NCBI RefSeq assembly: GCF_021502575.1 | Contig: NZ_JAKFGN010000001.1 | Location: 2,356,001-2,420,000 of the forward strand | Direction of reading: 5' to 3' | Length of the DNA: 64,000 bases | Origin: Bradyrhizobium sp. G127 | GTDB taxonomy: Bacteria > Pseudomonadota > Alphaproteobacteria > Rhizobiales > Xanthobacteraceae | In this document: in pieces, positions 53,236 to 63,315 of the stretch | Numbering within the stretch: position 1 is the stretch's first letter | Layout of the letters: each line of letters opens with the position of its first letter | Program-made: the position numbers and the translations under genes | Notes under the pieces: generated by a model | Told to the model about the DNA's origin: nothing | The model's input: the letters and a program-made list of their open reading frames with translations, nothing else | Database searches by the model: none

Positions 53236-54576
53236 ATGCACAGCACCAGCCGGAATATTCTTCTGCTTTCAGCGCTTGCCCTGACCCTTGCCGCCTGCAA
53301 CGAAAAAGCAGACGTCCCCATCGAGCAGGGCTATGGCCCGCAGCCGACGCTCCCGGAGCCGAAAAGCTCGTGGATCCCCACGCTTAATATCGCTCCCGCT
53401 AACCGTTGGCCGACGGGCGAAAAACCCACGGCCGCGGAAGGCTTCTCCGTTGCCGCGCTGGCATCCGGACTGGACCATCCGCGCACGCTGTTTGTGCTTC
53501 CTAACAGCGACATTCTGGTCGCGGAGACCAACGCACCGCCAAAGCCGGACGACGGCAAAGGCATCAAGGCATGGGTTCAGAAGAAGGTCATGGGCCGCGC
53601 CGGTGCGTCAACGCCGAGCGCTAACCGCATCACGCTCCTGCGCGACGCCGATAACGACGGCAAGGCCGAAACGCGTTCAATTTTTCTGGAAGGCTTGAAC
53701 TCGCCGTTCGGCATGGCGCTGGTGGGACATGATTTCTATGTCGCCAACAGCGATGCGATCATGAAGTTCACCTACCGCGACGGCGACACCAAGATCACGA
53801 CGCCCGGCATCAAGGTCGCCGATCTGCCGGGCGGCCGCATCAACCATCACTGGACCAAAGATCTCGTCGCAAGTCCGGACGGCACCAAACTGTATGCAAC
53901 GGTCGGCTCCAACAGCAATGTCGGGGAGAACGGCATGGAAGCCGAAAAAGATCGCGCGGGAATTCTTGAGATCGACATCGTGACGGGTTCGTCGCGGGTG
54001 TTCGCATCCGGCCTGCGCAATCCGAACGGGCCTTCGTGGCAGCCGCAGAGCGGGGCGCTGTGGGTCGCGGTCAATGAGCGCGACGAGATCGGCAGCGATC
54101 TCGTTCCGGACTACATGACCTCCGTTAAAGACGGTGGCTTCTACGGCTGGCCCTACAGCTACTATGGCCAGCATGTCGATGTCCGGGTGCAGCCGCAGCG
54201 GCCCGATCTGGTCGCCAAAGCGATCGTGCCGGATTATGCGCTCGGCCCACATACGGCGTCGCTCGGGCTGACGTTCTATCAGGGCGATTTGTTTCCGGCC
54301 TCGTATCAGGGCGGCGCGTTCGTCGGCCAGCACGGCTCGTGGAACAGGAATCCGCGCAGCGGTTACAAGGTGATCTTCGTGCCGTTCAAGGACGGCATGC
54401 CGTCCGGCCCGCCGCAGGACATTCTCACCGGCTTCCTCAACGACAAGGGCGAGGCGCGGGGCCGCCCGGTCGGCGTCAAGGTCGACAATCAGGGCGCGCT
54501 GCTGGTGGCGGACGACGTCGGCAACACGGTGTGGCGCGTCACGCCCGCTGCGAAGTCGGCGTCGTCGGCGAAGTAG
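53236..54576 (+). CDS. L-sorbosone dehydrogenase/PQQ glucose dehydrogenase-like lipoprotein
   Basis: 446 residues. Signal with lipobox LAAC. The six-bladed beta-propeller family of soluble glucose/sorbosone dehydrogenases is visible in GLDHPRTLFVLPNSDILVAE, GLNSPFGMALVGHDFYVAN, LPGGRINHHWTKDLVASPDG, LRNPNGPSWQPQSGALWVAVNERD, DGGFYGWPYSYYG and HGSWNR. It probably oxidises a sugar or sugar aldehyde with PQQ in the periplasm; the substrate is not predictable, and PQQ genes are not in the window. Confidence 0.85.
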   Translation: MHSTSRNILLLSALALTLAACNEKADVPIEQGYGPQPTLPEPKSSWIPTLNIAPANRWPTGEKPTAAEGFSVAALASGLDHPRTLFVLPNSDILVAETNAPPKPDDGKGIKAWVQKKVMGRAGASTPSANRITLLRDADNDGKAETRSIFLEGLNSPFGMALVGHDFYVANSDAIMKFTYRDGDTKITTPGIKVADLPGGRINHHWTKDLVASPDGTKLYATVGSNSNVGENGMEAEKDRAGILEIDIVTGSSRVFASGLRNPNGPSWQPQSGALWVAVNERDEIGSDLVPDYMTSVKDGGFYGWPYSYYGQHVDVRVQPQRPDLVAKAIVPDYALGPHTASLGLTFYQGDLFPASYQGGAFVGQHGSWNRNPRSGYKVIFVPFKDGMPSGPPQDILTGFLNDKGEARGRPVGVKVDNQGALLVADDVGNTVWRVTPAAKSASSAK

Positions 54577-54593
54577 TCACTCCAACGGTCCGC

Positions 54594-54956
54594 CTAGTTC
54601 TTTTGTTCAGCCCACGCCAGTATGGCATCAAGGGCTGGACAAAGCGCCTGGCCCCATGCAGTGAGACGATACTCCACCTTCGGCGGGACTTCGGGATAGG
54701 CGAAGCGTTCGACGATGCCGTCGGCTTCGAGCTGACGCAATTGCTGGATCAGCATTTTTTGCGACACCGCCGGGATGGCGCGCTCCAGCTCCGAAAATCG
54801 CAGCACCGAACTGCCGAACAAATGGAAGAGGATCAACATCTTCCATTTGCCTTCCAGCATCTGGAAAGCAGCCTCGACACCTTCGGCTGCCGTCGCCGGT
54901 GTATGATCTGGGTTACTTTTAGGTATGTACCGAACTTTTTTGTCTGTTCTTGTCAT
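54594..54956 (-). CDS. HxlR-family transcriptional regulator
   Basis: 120 residues. The winged helix is plain: LEGKWKMLILFHLFGSSVLRFSELERAIPAVSQKMLIQQLRQLEADGIVERFAYPEVPPKVEYRLTAWGQAL, matching HxlR throughout. These regulators usually control a divergent redox or aldehyde gene; here a divergent SDR starts at 55126. A GGTATGTACC within the HxlR start and a GGGTACCC at 55039 may be operators. Confidence 0.9.
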   Translation of the reverse strand: MTRTDKKVRYIPKSNPDHTPATAAEGVEAAFQMLEGKWKMLILFHLFGSSVLRFSELERAIPAVSQKMLIQQLRQLEADGIVERFAYPEVPPKVEYRLTAWGQALCPALDAILAWAEQKN

Positions 54957-55038
54957 TTATGCAGCTTAGGGCCAGCTTCGCCTGATCGCAATCGATCAAG
55001 GATTTGGATGGAATGACTGTTTCCCTTCCCGGGATTGT

Positions 55039-55046
55039 GGGTACCC
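55039..55046. promoter_or_regulatory. Candidate HxlR operator
   Basis: GGGTACCC palindrome between the divergent HxlR and SDR genes. A related motif GGTATGTACC lies at 54923-54932. Both share a GGTA/TACC core. Short palindromes are common; this is a suggestion only. Confidence 0.3.
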
Positions 55047-55125
55047 GTTTCATCGTCGGTCCACTGAAAATCACTTATTTCGTCAATGTTGCCGGAGACG
55101 GCATTCGTTCGCGGGAGATCGGCCT

Positions 55126-55923
55126 ATGACTGGGCCGGTTTTCAAGATCGATCCGGACGAGTTTGCCGGCAAGACCATTCTCGTAACCGGCGGGACCATG
55201 GGTGCGGGCGAAGCGATTGTTCGCCGCTTCGCGGCGGCGGGTGCAACTGTGGTGACGTCGGCACGCTCCAAACCTGCGGGCGATCTGCCGGCGCTGTTCG
55301 TCGCTGCAGACCTGAGTACGCGCGAAGGCGTTGACAACCTGACGGATGCGCTCGACCGCAAGGTCGCTGCGATCGACATCATCGTTCACACGCTTGGCGG
55401 ATCGAAAACGCCAGGCGGCGGCTTTGCCGCCATCAGTGATGCGATGTGGCAAGGCGAATTCAATCTCAATTTGATGCCGGCAGTGCGTCTGGACCGCGCG
55501 CTGCTGCCCGCGATGATCGAACGCGGGACAGGTGTGGTGATTCATATTTCCAGCATCCAGCGGCGATTGCCCCTGTATGAATCGACCACGGCCTATGCAG
55601 CAGCCAAGGCCGCGCTATCGACCTATTCCAAGGCGCTGTCGAAGGAGGTCGGTCCCAAAGGTGTGCGCGTGACCTCGGTGTCGCCAGGCTGGATCAACAC
55701 CAGCGCCGCCCAGGCGATGGTCAAGCGCATCGCGCAGTCGGGCGGCCTCGACGAAACGGCTGCGCGCCAGAGTGTGCTGGACGCTCTGGGCGGCATCCCC
55801 ATCGGCAGGCCTGCATGGCCCGAAGAGGTGGCGGAACTGGTGGCCTTTCTAGCGTCTGACCGTGCAGCCTCGATCCACGGCGCGGAATACACCATCGATG
55901 GCGGGACTGTTCCAGTGGTGTGA
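55126..55923 (+). CDS. SDR-family oxidoreductase
   Basis: 265 residues. TGGTMGAGEA cofactor motif (18-27), Ser in VIHISSIQRRLPLYEST, Y-x3-K in AYAAAKAAL and the C-terminal AEYTIDGGTVPVV. Short-chain dehydrogenase; substrate unknown. Divergent from HxlR, which probably regulates it (inference from family habit). Confidence 0.85.
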   Translation: MTGPVFKIDPDEFAGKTILVTGGTMGAGEAIVRRFAAAGATVVTSARSKPAGDLPALFVAADLSTREGVDNLTDALDRKVAAIDIIVHTLGGSKTPGGGFAAISDAMWQGEFNLNLMPAVRLDRALLPAMIERGTGVVIHISSIQRRLPLYESTTAYAAAKAALSTYSKALSKEVGPKGVRVTSVSPGWINTSAAQAMVKRIAQSGGLDETAARQSVLDALGGIPIGRPAWPEEVAELVAFLASDRAASIHGAEYTIDGGTVPVV

Positions 55924-55967
55924 GCAATCGGCAACGCACGGCGGGCGTCCGATCCGGCGTGCGAAGT

Positions 55968-56636
55968 TCAGATGATCGCAGGCGAGATCAGCGTGTCGTC
56001 GGGACTGCCGCTCGCTTCGGTCTTGCACTGGCCATTTTCAATCCGCGTGCCGCCGCCAGCGACGAGCCGCAACGCATCGGGATAAATCCGGTGCTCGACG
56101 CCGAGCACGCGCGCGGCCAGTGTTTCCGGCGTGTCGCCATCAAGTACCGCGACTGCGCCTTGCATGATGATCGGGCCGGAATCCATTTCCGGCACCACAA
56201 AATGAACTGTCGCACCGTGAATCTTGACGCCGTCCGCCAGTGCCCGCTCGTGGGTATGCAGCCCGCGATAGGACGGCAGCAGGGCGGGGTGGATGTTAAG
56301 CATCCGGCCATCCCAACGCGTGACGAACCATGGCGTCAGCAGGCGCAGGAAGCCGGCGAGGCAAACCAACTCGATGTTGTGAGCGACAAGTGTCTCGTGC
56401 AGCTTGCGTTCGAACGCTTCGCGATCCTTGCCGAACGGCTTGCTTTCGATGGTTGCGGTTTCGATGCCGGATTCGGCGGCCTTCGTCAGACCACCGGCGC
56501 CTGCGATGTTGGAGATTACCAGAACAATCCCGGCGGGAAAATCTTCGGCCTTCGCCGCTTCGATCAGCGCGGTCATATTCGAGCCGCGCCCGGAAATCAG
56601 AATGGCGACGCGGCGCTTTTCCAGATTCCCGGCCAT
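55968..56636 (-). CDS. purN: Phosphoribosylglycinamide formyltransferase
   Basis: 222 residues. GRGSN (16-20) and the catalytic Asn/His region LNIHPALLPSYRG, with the Asp in HFVVPEMDSGPIIMQ, are intact. It formylates GAR with 10-formyl-THF. It begins 1 base after the purM stop. Confidence 0.96.
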   Translation of the reverse strand: MAGNLEKRRVAILISGRGSNMTALIEAAKAEDFPAGIVLVISNIAGAGGLTKAAESGIETATIESKPFGKDREAFERKLHETLVAHNIELVCLAGFLRLLTPWFVTRWDGRMLNIHPALLPSYRGLHTHERALADGVKIHGATVHFVVPEMDSGPIIMQGAVAVLDGDTPETLAARVLGVEHRIYPDALRLVAGGGTRIENGQCKTEASGSPDDTLISPAII

Positions 56637-56637
56637 C

Positions 56638-57711
56638 TCAGTCCGCCAGATTGAGGTGGCCGCCGTAGATCACGCGCTCGTCGCCGGACGCCTCGACGAC
56701 TTCGCCGAGATCGACCACACGCTCGCCGGCTTCCGCGAAAATCTCCATGACCTCGACAAGCTGCTCGCGCCTGACAATGGCGACCATGCCGATCCCGCAG
56801 TTGAAGGTGCGCAGCAGTTCGAGTTCGGCGATATTGCCTTCCGCCGCCAGCCACTTGAACACCGGCAGCACGGGCACGGCGGCAAGATCGATGCGGACGC
56901 CGAGATGTTTCGGCAGCACGCGCGGAATGTTATCGGTGAAGCCGCCGCCGGTGATATGCGCGAGACCCTTGACCGCGCCGGTCTGGCGGATCGCCGCGAG
57001 GCACGACTTCACATAGAGCTTCGTGGGCGTAAGCAGCGCGCCGCCGAGCGTCATCACGGGCGCGAAAGGGGCCGGTGCATCGAACGCGACGCCGGATTTT
57101 TCCACCACCTTGCGCACCAGCGAGAAGCCGTTGGAGTGAACGCCGGAGGAGGCGAGGCCGACCACGGCGTCGCCGGGTCCGATGTCCTTGTGCGGCAGCA
57201 GCGTGCCGCGCTCGGCCGCGCCGACCGCGAAACCTGCGAGATCGTAGTCGCCGTCCTTGTAGAGGCCCGGCATCTCGGCGGTCTCGCCGCCGATCAGCGC
57301 GCAGCCGGATTCGCGGCAGCCTTCAGCGACGCCCGCCACGATCGAGGCGGTGGCTTCGGGGTCGAGCTTGCCGCAGGCGAAATAGTCCAGAAAGAACAGC
57401 GGCTCCGCACCCTGAACCACGAGGTCGTTGACCGACATCGCCACCAGATCGATGCCGATGCCGCCGTGTAGCCCGGTTTCGATGGCGATCTTGACCTTGG
57501 TGCCGACGCCGTCGGTAGCGGCGACCAGGATCGGGTCCTTGAAGCCTGCCGCCTTGAGGTCGAACAGCCCGCCGAATCCGCCGATTTCGGCGTCAGCGCC
57601 CGCCCGAGCCGTGGCGCGGACCAGCGGCTTGATGAGGTCCACCAGCCGGTTTCCGGCGTCGATATCGACGCCGGCGGATGAATAGGTCAGGCCGGATTTC
57701 TGATCGGTCAT
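56638..57711 (-). CDS. purM: Phosphoribosylformylglycinamidine cyclo-ligase
   Basis: 357 residues. Start [25 protein letters not shown]/substrate residues in [39 protein letters not shown] and [17 protein letters not shown] are all conserved. It makes aminoimidazole ribotide. First gene of purM-purN, divergent from the phosphatidyltransferase gene. Confidence 0.97.
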   Translation of the reverse strand: MTDQKSGLTYSSAGVDIDAGNRLVDLIKPLVRATARAGADAEIGGFGGLFDLKAAGFKDPILVAATDGVGTKVKIAIETGLHGGIGIDLVAMSVNDLVVQGAEPLFFLDYFACGKLDPEATASIVAGVAEGCRESGCALIGGETAEMPGLYKDGDYDLAGFAVGAAERGTLLPHKDIGPGDAVVGLASSGVHSNGFSLVRKVVEKSGVAFDAPAPFAPVMTLGGALLTPTKLYVKSCLAAIRQTGAVKGLAHITGGGFTDNIPRVLPKHLGVRIDLAAVPVLPVFKWLAAEGNIAELELLRTFNCGIGMVAIVRREQLVEVMEIFAEAGERVVDLGEVVEASGDERVIYGGHLNLAD

Positions 57712-57876
57712 GCCAAGTTTCCGAGAATAAGCCGGTGGTTACGTCGGATTTTGCGCTGGCGCAATGGCCGGAAGGGCGGCTGTGCATAGCTATGTGGAAT
57801 GCGGCCGATGGTCCGAGGGCGAATCCTATGCAAGGCCGAGTTGGGTCGCTAAAACAAAGCAGCCGGGAACAATCGC

Positions 57877-58422
57877 GTGAATCTGCCGAACATCATTACC
57901 TTGGGCCGCATCCTGCTGGTGCCGGTCATCGTCTGGGCGATTGCGTCGAACCAGATGACCATCGCCTTCGTCATCTTCGTGGTGGCGGGGGTCAGCGACG
58001 CCATCGATGGCTTTCTTGCCAAGCGCTTCAACATGACCACCGAGATTGGAGCGCTGCTTGATCCGGTCGCCGACAAGGCATTGCTGGTCTCGATCTATGT
58101 CACGCTCGGCATTTCGGGCGACATTCCGCGCTGGCTGGTGATCCTGGTGGTGTCGCGCGATTTCATGATCGTCGGTGCCGTGATTATTTCATGGATACTC
58201 GATAATCCGGTTCCGATGAAGCCGCTGATGGTGTCCAAGCTCAACACCGTGGCGCAGGTGGCCTTTGCGGCGCTGGTGCTGGCTTCGCTCGGTTTCCAGT
58301 TCAATGCGTCGCCCTACGAGATCATTCTGGCGGGATTCGTCACGGTCTTGACGCTGCTTTCGGTGTCCTTCTATCTCGTGGATTGGGCACGGCACATGAG
58401 CGCGACTGCGCCGATTCCGTGA
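57877..58422 (+). CDS. CDP-alcohol phosphatidyltransferase
   Basis: 181 residues from a GTG start. The CDP-OH-P signature D-x2-D-G-x2-A-(K/R)...G-x3-D-x3-D is seen in SDAIDGFLAKRFNMTTEIGALLDPVADK. Five to six membrane helices. It transfers a phosphatidyl group from CDP-diacylglycerol to an alcohol. PgsA, cardiolipin synthase type II and others share this fold; the exact product is not clear. hdaA follows after 54 bases. Confidence 0.88.
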   Translation: MNLPNIITLGRILLVPVIVWAIASNQMTIAFVIFVVAGVSDAIDGFLAKRFNMTTEIGALLDPVADKALLVSIYVTLGISGDIPRWLVILVVSRDFMIVGAVIISWILDNPVPMKPLMVSKLNTVAQVAFAALVLASLGFQFNASPYEIILAGFVTVLTLLSVSFYLVDWARHMSATAPIP

Positions 58423-58476
58423 TATGATTTTATAGTTGCATGTTGCGTAGGCCGGGCACTCCGGCAGGAGTTTTGC

Positions 58477-59160
58477 GTGGTAGCTCGCGTCCGCCCCCGT
58501 CAATTGGCCCTTGCGCTGCCGCATGCGGAAAGCCTCACCCGCGACAATTTTCTGGAAGGCGCCGCCAACGCGCAGGCGCTGGCCCTGATCGACGCGTGGC
58601 CGGACTGGCCGAACCGCGTCATGATGCTGGTCGGTCCTGAAGGCAGCGGCAAAAGTCATCTCGCATCGATTTGGGCAACGGAAGCGGGCGCGCGGTCGGT
58701 GGCGGCGCATACGCTCACTGCGGTCAACGTGCCCGGTGAACTGGCCACTGGCGCATTGGTGGTGGACGATCTTAATCCGGGTGGGTTCGACGAGCGCGCG
58801 CTGTTTCACCTGATGAACCTCGCGCGTGAGGATGAAGCCTTTGTCCTGATGACGGGACGGACTCCGCCCTCGGTCTTTGCGGTGGAGTTGCGCGACCTGC
58901 GCTCGCGGCTGCGCGCGCTGCCGGTGGTGACGCTGACGCCGCCGGACGACCAGTTGTTTCGTGCGCTGATCGTCAAGTTCTGCGCCGACCGGCAGATGAC
59001 CATGGACGAAAGCATCGTCAGCTATCTCGCCACCCGCATCGAGCGCTCGTTCGCGGCGGCGCGGCAGGCGGTGGAACTGCTCGATGCGGAGGCGCTGCGC
59101 CAGCGCCGGCCGGTGACTCGTGCGCTGGCGGCGGAAGTGCTCAGGGATTCTGCGGCCTGA
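58477..59160 (+). CDS. hdaA: DnaA-related regulator HdaA
   Basis: 227 residues, an isolated AAA+ domain. Walker A GPEGSGKSH (53-61), Walker B as ALVVDDLNPG, sensor regions MTGRTPPS and R-S-R-L-R. It resembles DnaA domain III without the DNA-binding domain, as in Hda/HdaA, which stimulates ATP hydrolysis by DnaA on the clamp. The stop codon abuts the convergent SDR stop (TGATCA). Confidence 0.9.
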   Translation: MVARVRPRQLALALPHAESLTRDNFLEGAANAQALALIDAWPDWPNRVMMLVGPEGSGKSHLASIWATEAGARSVAAHTLTAVNVPGELATGALVVDDLNPGGFDERALFHLMNLAREDEAFVLMTGRTPPSVFAVELRDLRSRLRALPVVTLTPPDDQLFRALIVKFCADRQMTMDESIVSYLATRIERSFAAARQAVELLDAEALRQRRPVTRALAAEVLRDSAA

Positions 59161-59916
59161 TCATATGCCCTGACCGCCGGACACCTCGATCCGCTGTGCG
59201 TTGACCCATCGATTGTCGGCGGACAGCAGGCTCGCGATCATGAGGCCGATGTCGTCGGGAAGGCCGACCCTGCCAAGGGCTGTCATATTTGCAAAGATCT
59301 TGTTGATCTCCGGGTTGTCACGCACGGTGCCGCCGCCGAAATCGGTTTCGATCGCGCCGGGCGCCACGGTATTGACGGTGATCCCGCGCCCGCCCAGTTC
59401 CTTGGCCATGTAACGGGTCAGCACTTCGACCGCGCCCTTTACCGCCGCATAAGCGCCATATCCGGGAAACGACGTCCGGGTGAGGCCCGAGGACAGGTTC
59501 ACGATACGCCCGCCGTCTGCGATCAGCGGCAGCAGCGTCTGGGTCAGGAAGTAAACGCCCTTGAAGTGAACGTTGACCAGTCCGTCGAACTGGGCCTCGG
59601 TGGTTTGACCGATCAGGGCGTAGTCGCCGTGACCGGCGTTGTTCACGAGATGATCGAACGTCTCACGCTGCCAGGTCTCTCGCAGCGTGGCTCGCAGTCG
59701 TTCGGCGAACGGCGCAAAAGCGGCGATATCGCCGGTGTCGAGTTGAAGCGCGACGGCCTTCCTGCCCATTGCCTGAATCTCGGCTACAGCGGCCTGTGCG
59801 TCCGCGCTGCGGCTCTGATAGGTAAGAACGACATCGCCTCCATGGCGGGCGACATTGAGTGCGGTATTGCGGCCGAGGCCGCGGCTGGCACCGGTAATAA
59901 GGGTGATCTTGGTCAT
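59161..59916 (-). CDS. SDR-family oxidoreductase
   Basis: 251 residues. Cofactor motif TGASRGLG, NNAGHGDYA, Ser in NLSSGLTRTSF, Y-x3-K in AYAAVKGAVE and C-terminal NAQRIEVSGGQGI. Divergent from an AraC-type regulator (60046), which may control it. Substrate unknown. Confidence 0.86.
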   Translation of the reverse strand: MTKITLITGASRGLGRNTALNVARHGGDVVLTYQSRSADAQAAVAEIQAMGRKAVALQLDTGDIAAFAPFAERLRATLRETWQRETFDHLVNNAGHGDYALIGQTTEAQFDGLVNVHFKGVYFLTQTLLPLIADGGRIVNLSSGLTRTSFPGYGAYAAVKGAVEVLTRYMAKELGGRGITVNTVAPGAIETDFGGGTVRDNPEINKIFANMTALGRVGLPDDIGLMIASLLSADNRWVNAQRIEVSGGQGI

Positions 59917-60045
59917 GTCCGTCTCCTGAGTTGACCACCCCGATATGCAGCCGGGAGGACAGGCGCGGTTGCCGGAATCTCGCCGTTACTTGCCTAATTC
60001 TCCAAATGACGTGCGCGTTCGGCGGGGACGGAGTAGGCTCGCCTC

Positions 60046-60933
60046 ATGACCACGCTGCTTTCCGCCGTTCGCCGTTATTCCGAAGCGCATGCTGACGGTA
60101 GCGGTATCGCGCGAACCCCGATTTCGGGGCTGACAACCGTGCGCGCGATGACACCTTCGGAACTCGACTACGCGATCCCTCGACCGCTTGTCGCTCTTGT
60201 GGTGCAGGGATCCAAGCAAGTCACGATGGGAGCACATACCTTCACATTCGGCGCAGGCGATTCATTGCTGATCACCGCAGATGTGCCGACGGTCAGTCAG
60301 ATTACGCGCGCGAGCGTTGCCGCGCCGTATTACTCTTTCGTGCTGGAACTCGATCCCGCAACGATCGCGGAGCTTGCGATGCAGGCGGGTGCAGTGGCTC
60401 CGGCAGCCGACGATGTGCCCGTGCGGGTCGAACCGACCGATGGCGAGGTCGCCGATGCCGCGTTGCGGTTGATGCGGCTGCTTGATCGACCGTCATCGAT
60501 TCCGGTGCTGCAGGCTCAGCTTGTGCGAGAAATGCATTACTGGCTGCTCGCGGGGCGGCACGGATCGGCAATACGCCGCCTAGGCTGGCCGGATGGCCAC
60601 CTTCAAAGGGTGGCCCGTGCGGTGGCGGTGCTGCGGACCGAGTTCGCACGACCGTTGCCAGTCGAACGGCTTGCCGCCGTGGCGGGAATGAGTCTGTCAT
60701 CATTCCATCAGCATTTTCGCAGCGTCACCTCGCTCTCGCCGTTGCAGTTCCAAAAGCAGTTGCGTCTCATTGAGGCGCGCCGGCTGATGATGTCGGAAGG
60801 CATTTCTGCAAGCAGCGCTGCATTTACAGTAGGTTATGAGAGTGTGCCGCAATTTACGCGAGAGTATCGACGGACATTTGGCCTGCCGCCGGTCCGGGAC
60901 ACAGAAGCCGCAAGGAACAGGGCGTCGGCTTGA
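60046..60933 (+). CDS. AraC-family transcriptional regulator
   Basis: 295 residues. An N-terminal cupin domain (VVQGSKQVTMGAHTFTFGAGDSLLI) of the AraC_N type and a C-terminal double HTH: RPLPVERLAAVAGMSLSSFHQHFRSVTSLSPLQFQKQLRLIEARRLM then ASSAAFTVGYESVPQFTREYRRTFG. Likely activator or repressor of the divergent SDR. Confidence 0.9.
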   Translation: MTTLLSAVRRYSEAHADGSGIARTPISGLTTVRAMTPSELDYAIPRPLVALVVQGSKQVTMGAHTFTFGAGDSLLITADVPTVSQITRASVAAPYYSFVLELDPATIAELAMQAGAVAPAADDVPVRVEPTDGEVADAALRLMRLLDRPSSIPVLQAQLVREMHYWLLAGRHGSAIRRLGWPDGHLQRVARAVAVLRTEFARPLPVERLAAVAGMSLSSFHQHFRSVTSLSPLQFQKQLRLIEARRLMMSEGISASSAAFTVGYESVPQFTREYRRTFGLPPVRDTEAARNRASA

Positions 60934-61021
60934 GGCAAGAGATTCCCGTCGCTCGTTCGGGATCTGTAAGGCTGCGGCCTGACAGCGCATAGGCTTGGTC
61001 CTTAACCGGTCCTGGCTCATC

Positions 61022-61039
61022 ATGTCATTGAACCGTCAT
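61022..61039 (+). promoter_or_regulatory. Pho box upstream of ppk
   Basis: TGTCAT (61023-61028) and CGTCAT (61034-61039) repeat at 11-base spacing, as in PhoB binding sites (CTGTCAT-N4-CTGTCAT). It lies 71 bases before the ppk ATG. The ATG at 61038 falls inside it and is therefore an unlikely translation start. Confidence 0.6.
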
Positions 61040-61109
61040 GACACTGGCACATTGTCTCCGTGCAAACCGTCCACATTACGGGTTGTTGACGCAAATAAGG
61101 TCTCGCTTC

Positions 61110-63296
61110 ATGGATTCCGCGCAAGTCACTGCAAAAAAAGAAGAAAATATCGAGGCCGCAGGCGACCCGTCGATCCGTTCGAGCCCCGAGCGTTTTATCA
61201 ACCGCGAACTGTCGTGGCTCCATTTCAATCGCCGGGTGCTGGAAGAGGCCGTCAATCCCAACCATCCGGCACTGGAGCGGGTCCGGTTCCTGTCTATTTC
61301 AGCCAATAACCTTGATGAGTTCTTCATGGTCCGCGTCGCGGGCCTGAAGGCCCAGGTCCGCGAAGGTATCACCGAGCGCAGTCCGGATGGCTCGACGCCG
61401 GCCGAACAACTCGTCCAGATCAACGAGACGGTCTCCAAACTTGCCAGCGACCAGCAGGCAATCTGGCGTGACCTGCGGCACATCCTGTCGGATGTCGGCA
61501 TCGTGCTGGCCGACGGCAAGGATGTGACCAAGGCTGAGGCGGCGTGGATCGAAGACCATTTCCTTCACAACATTTTCCCGTTGCTGACGCCACTGGCGAT
61601 CGATCCGGCGCATCCGTTTCCGTTCATTCCCAGCCTCGGCTTTACCATCGCGCTGCATCTGGCGCGCGAGTCCGACGGCAAGGCGATGAACGCGTTGATC
61701 CGCATGCCGGGCAAGATCGACCGCTTTATCCGTTTGCCTGCGGGCAAGGATGGCTCGGTGCGCCTTATCACGCTGGAACAAGCCACCGGCCTGTTTATCG
61801 GCAAACTGTTCCCCGGCTACACCGTCAAGGGACGGGGCGCATTCCGCATCATCCGCGACTCCGAACTGGAAATCGAGGAAGAGGCTGAGGATCTCGTTCG
61901 CCTGTTCGAGTCGGCATTGAAACGCCGCCGTCGTGGTTCGGTGATCCGTCTCGAAATCGAAGCCACCATGCCGGACGACCTCCGCGCCTTCGTGCAGCGC
62001 GCGCTGTCGACCCCGGATGATGACGTGCTGCTGGTCGACGGCGTGCTGGCCATGAACGAGCTGTCGCAACTGACGCGGCTCGATCGGCCCGATCTCGAAT
62101 TCACGCCCTACGTGCCGCGCCATCCCGAGCGGGTCCGCGATCATGGCGGCGACATTTTCGCGGCGATCCGGCAGAAGGATCTTATCGTCCATCATCCGTA
62201 TGAGTCGTTCGACGTCGTCGTGCAATTCCTGCAGCAGGCCGCTCGCGATCCCGATGTCGTCGCCATCAAGCAGACGCTGTATCGCACTTCGCGCGATTCA
62301 CCGATCGTGCGCACGCTCGCCGAGGCGGCCGAGGCTGGCAAGTCGGTGACGGCGCTGGTCGAACTCAAGGCGCGCTTCGACGAAGAGGCGAATATCCGCT
62401 GGGCGCGCGATCTGGAACGCGCCGGCGTGCAGGTGGTCTACGGATTCCTCGAACTGAAGACCCACGCCAAGCTGTCGCTGGTGGTTCGCCGCGAAGGCGC
62501 GGGGCTGACGACCTACGTTCATGCCGGCACGGGCAACTACCATCCTGTGACCGCACGCATTTACACCGACCTGTCATATTTCACCTCGGATCCGGTGATC
62601 GCACGCGATGCTGCGCGCGTGTTCAACTACATCACGGGATATGCCGAGCCGCATGACATCGAGAAGATGGCTGTGTCGCCGCTGACGCTGCGCAAGCGGA
62701 TGCTTGAGCATATCCACGGCGAAAGCAACTACGCGCGTCACGGCAAGCCGGCCGCGATCTGGCTGAAGATGAATTCGCTGGTCGATCCCGAAATCATCGA
62801 CGCGCTCTATGATGCTTCGCAGGCTGGCGTCTCCATCGATCTGGTGATTCGCGGAATATGTTGCCTGCGCCCCGGGGTGCCGGGATTGTCGGAGAACATC
62901 CGGGTCAAGTCGATCATCGGCCGGTTCCTGGAACACGGACGAATTTACTGCTTCGGTATGGGCCACGGTTTGCCGAGTGCGAAGTCGGCTGTGTATATCT
63001 CCTCCGCCGATATGATGCCGCGCAATCTCGACCGCCGTGTCGAGGTCCTGTGTCCATTGCAGAATCCGACGGTGCATCAGCAGGTTCTTGAGCAAATCAT
63101 GGTCGCGAACCTGAAAGATAATGAGCAGAGCTGGCAATTGTTGCCGGATGGGTCGTCAACGCGTATGAAGGCCGCGAAGGGCGAGGAGCCTTTCAACGTG
63201 CACAACTACTTCATGACGAATCCGAGTCTGTCAGGCCGTGGAAAGTCACTTAAAGAATCTTCGCCACGCCGTCTTACGCGCCGTTCGGAGCGTTAG
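61110..63296 (+). CDS. ppk: Polyphosphate kinase
   Basis: 728 residues from ATG 61110 (AAGG site). PPK1 family: N-terminal [41 protein letters not shown]-like head, and the two phospholipase-D-like domains with the phosphorylated His in [16 protein letters not shown] and HAGTGNYHP. It makes polyphosphate from ATP. A Pho box upstream and ppx downstream (19 bases) form the phosphate-storage unit. Confidence 0.97.
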   Translation: MDSAQVTAKKEENIEAAGDPSIRSSPERFINRELSWLHFNRRVLEEAVNPNHPALERVRFLSISANNLDEFFMVRVAGLKAQVREGITERSPDGSTPAEQLVQINETVSKLASDQQAIWRDLRHILSDVGIVLADGKDVTKAEAAWIEDHFLHNIFPLLTPLAIDPAHPFPFIPSLGFTIALHLARESDGKAMNALIRMPGKIDRFIRLPAGKDGSVRLITLEQATGLFIGKLFPGYTVKGRGAFRIIRDSELEIEEEAEDLVRLFESALKRRRRGSVIRLEIEATMPDDLRAFVQRALSTPDDDVLLVDGVLAMNELSQLTRLDRPDLEFTPYVPRHPERVRDHGGDIFAAIRQKDLIVHHPYESFDVVVQFLQQAARDPDVVAIKQTLYRTSRDSPIVRTLAEAAEAGKSVTALVELKARFDEEANIRWARDLERAGVQVVYGFLELKTHAKLSLVVRREGAGLTTYVHAGTGNYHPVTARIYTDLSYFTSDPVIARDAARVFNYITGYAEPHDIEKMAVSPLTLRKRMLEHIHGESNYARHGKPAAIWLKMNSLVDPEIIDALYDASQAGVSIDLVIRGICCLRPGVPGLSENIRVKSIIGRFLEHGRIYCFGMGHGLPSAKSAVYISSADMMPRNLDRRVEVLCPLQNPTVHQQVLEQIMVANLKDNEQSWQLLPDGSSTRMKAAKGEEPFNVHNYFMTNPSLSGRGKSLKESSPRRLTRRSER

Positions 63297-63315
63297 CGGC
63301 GGGAAGAAGGAATCC

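Noticed and set aside
61038-61109. Upstream ATG adding 24 residues to Ppk
   Set aside because: It falls inside the Pho box and lacks a ribosome site; the extension does not resemble PPK N-termini.
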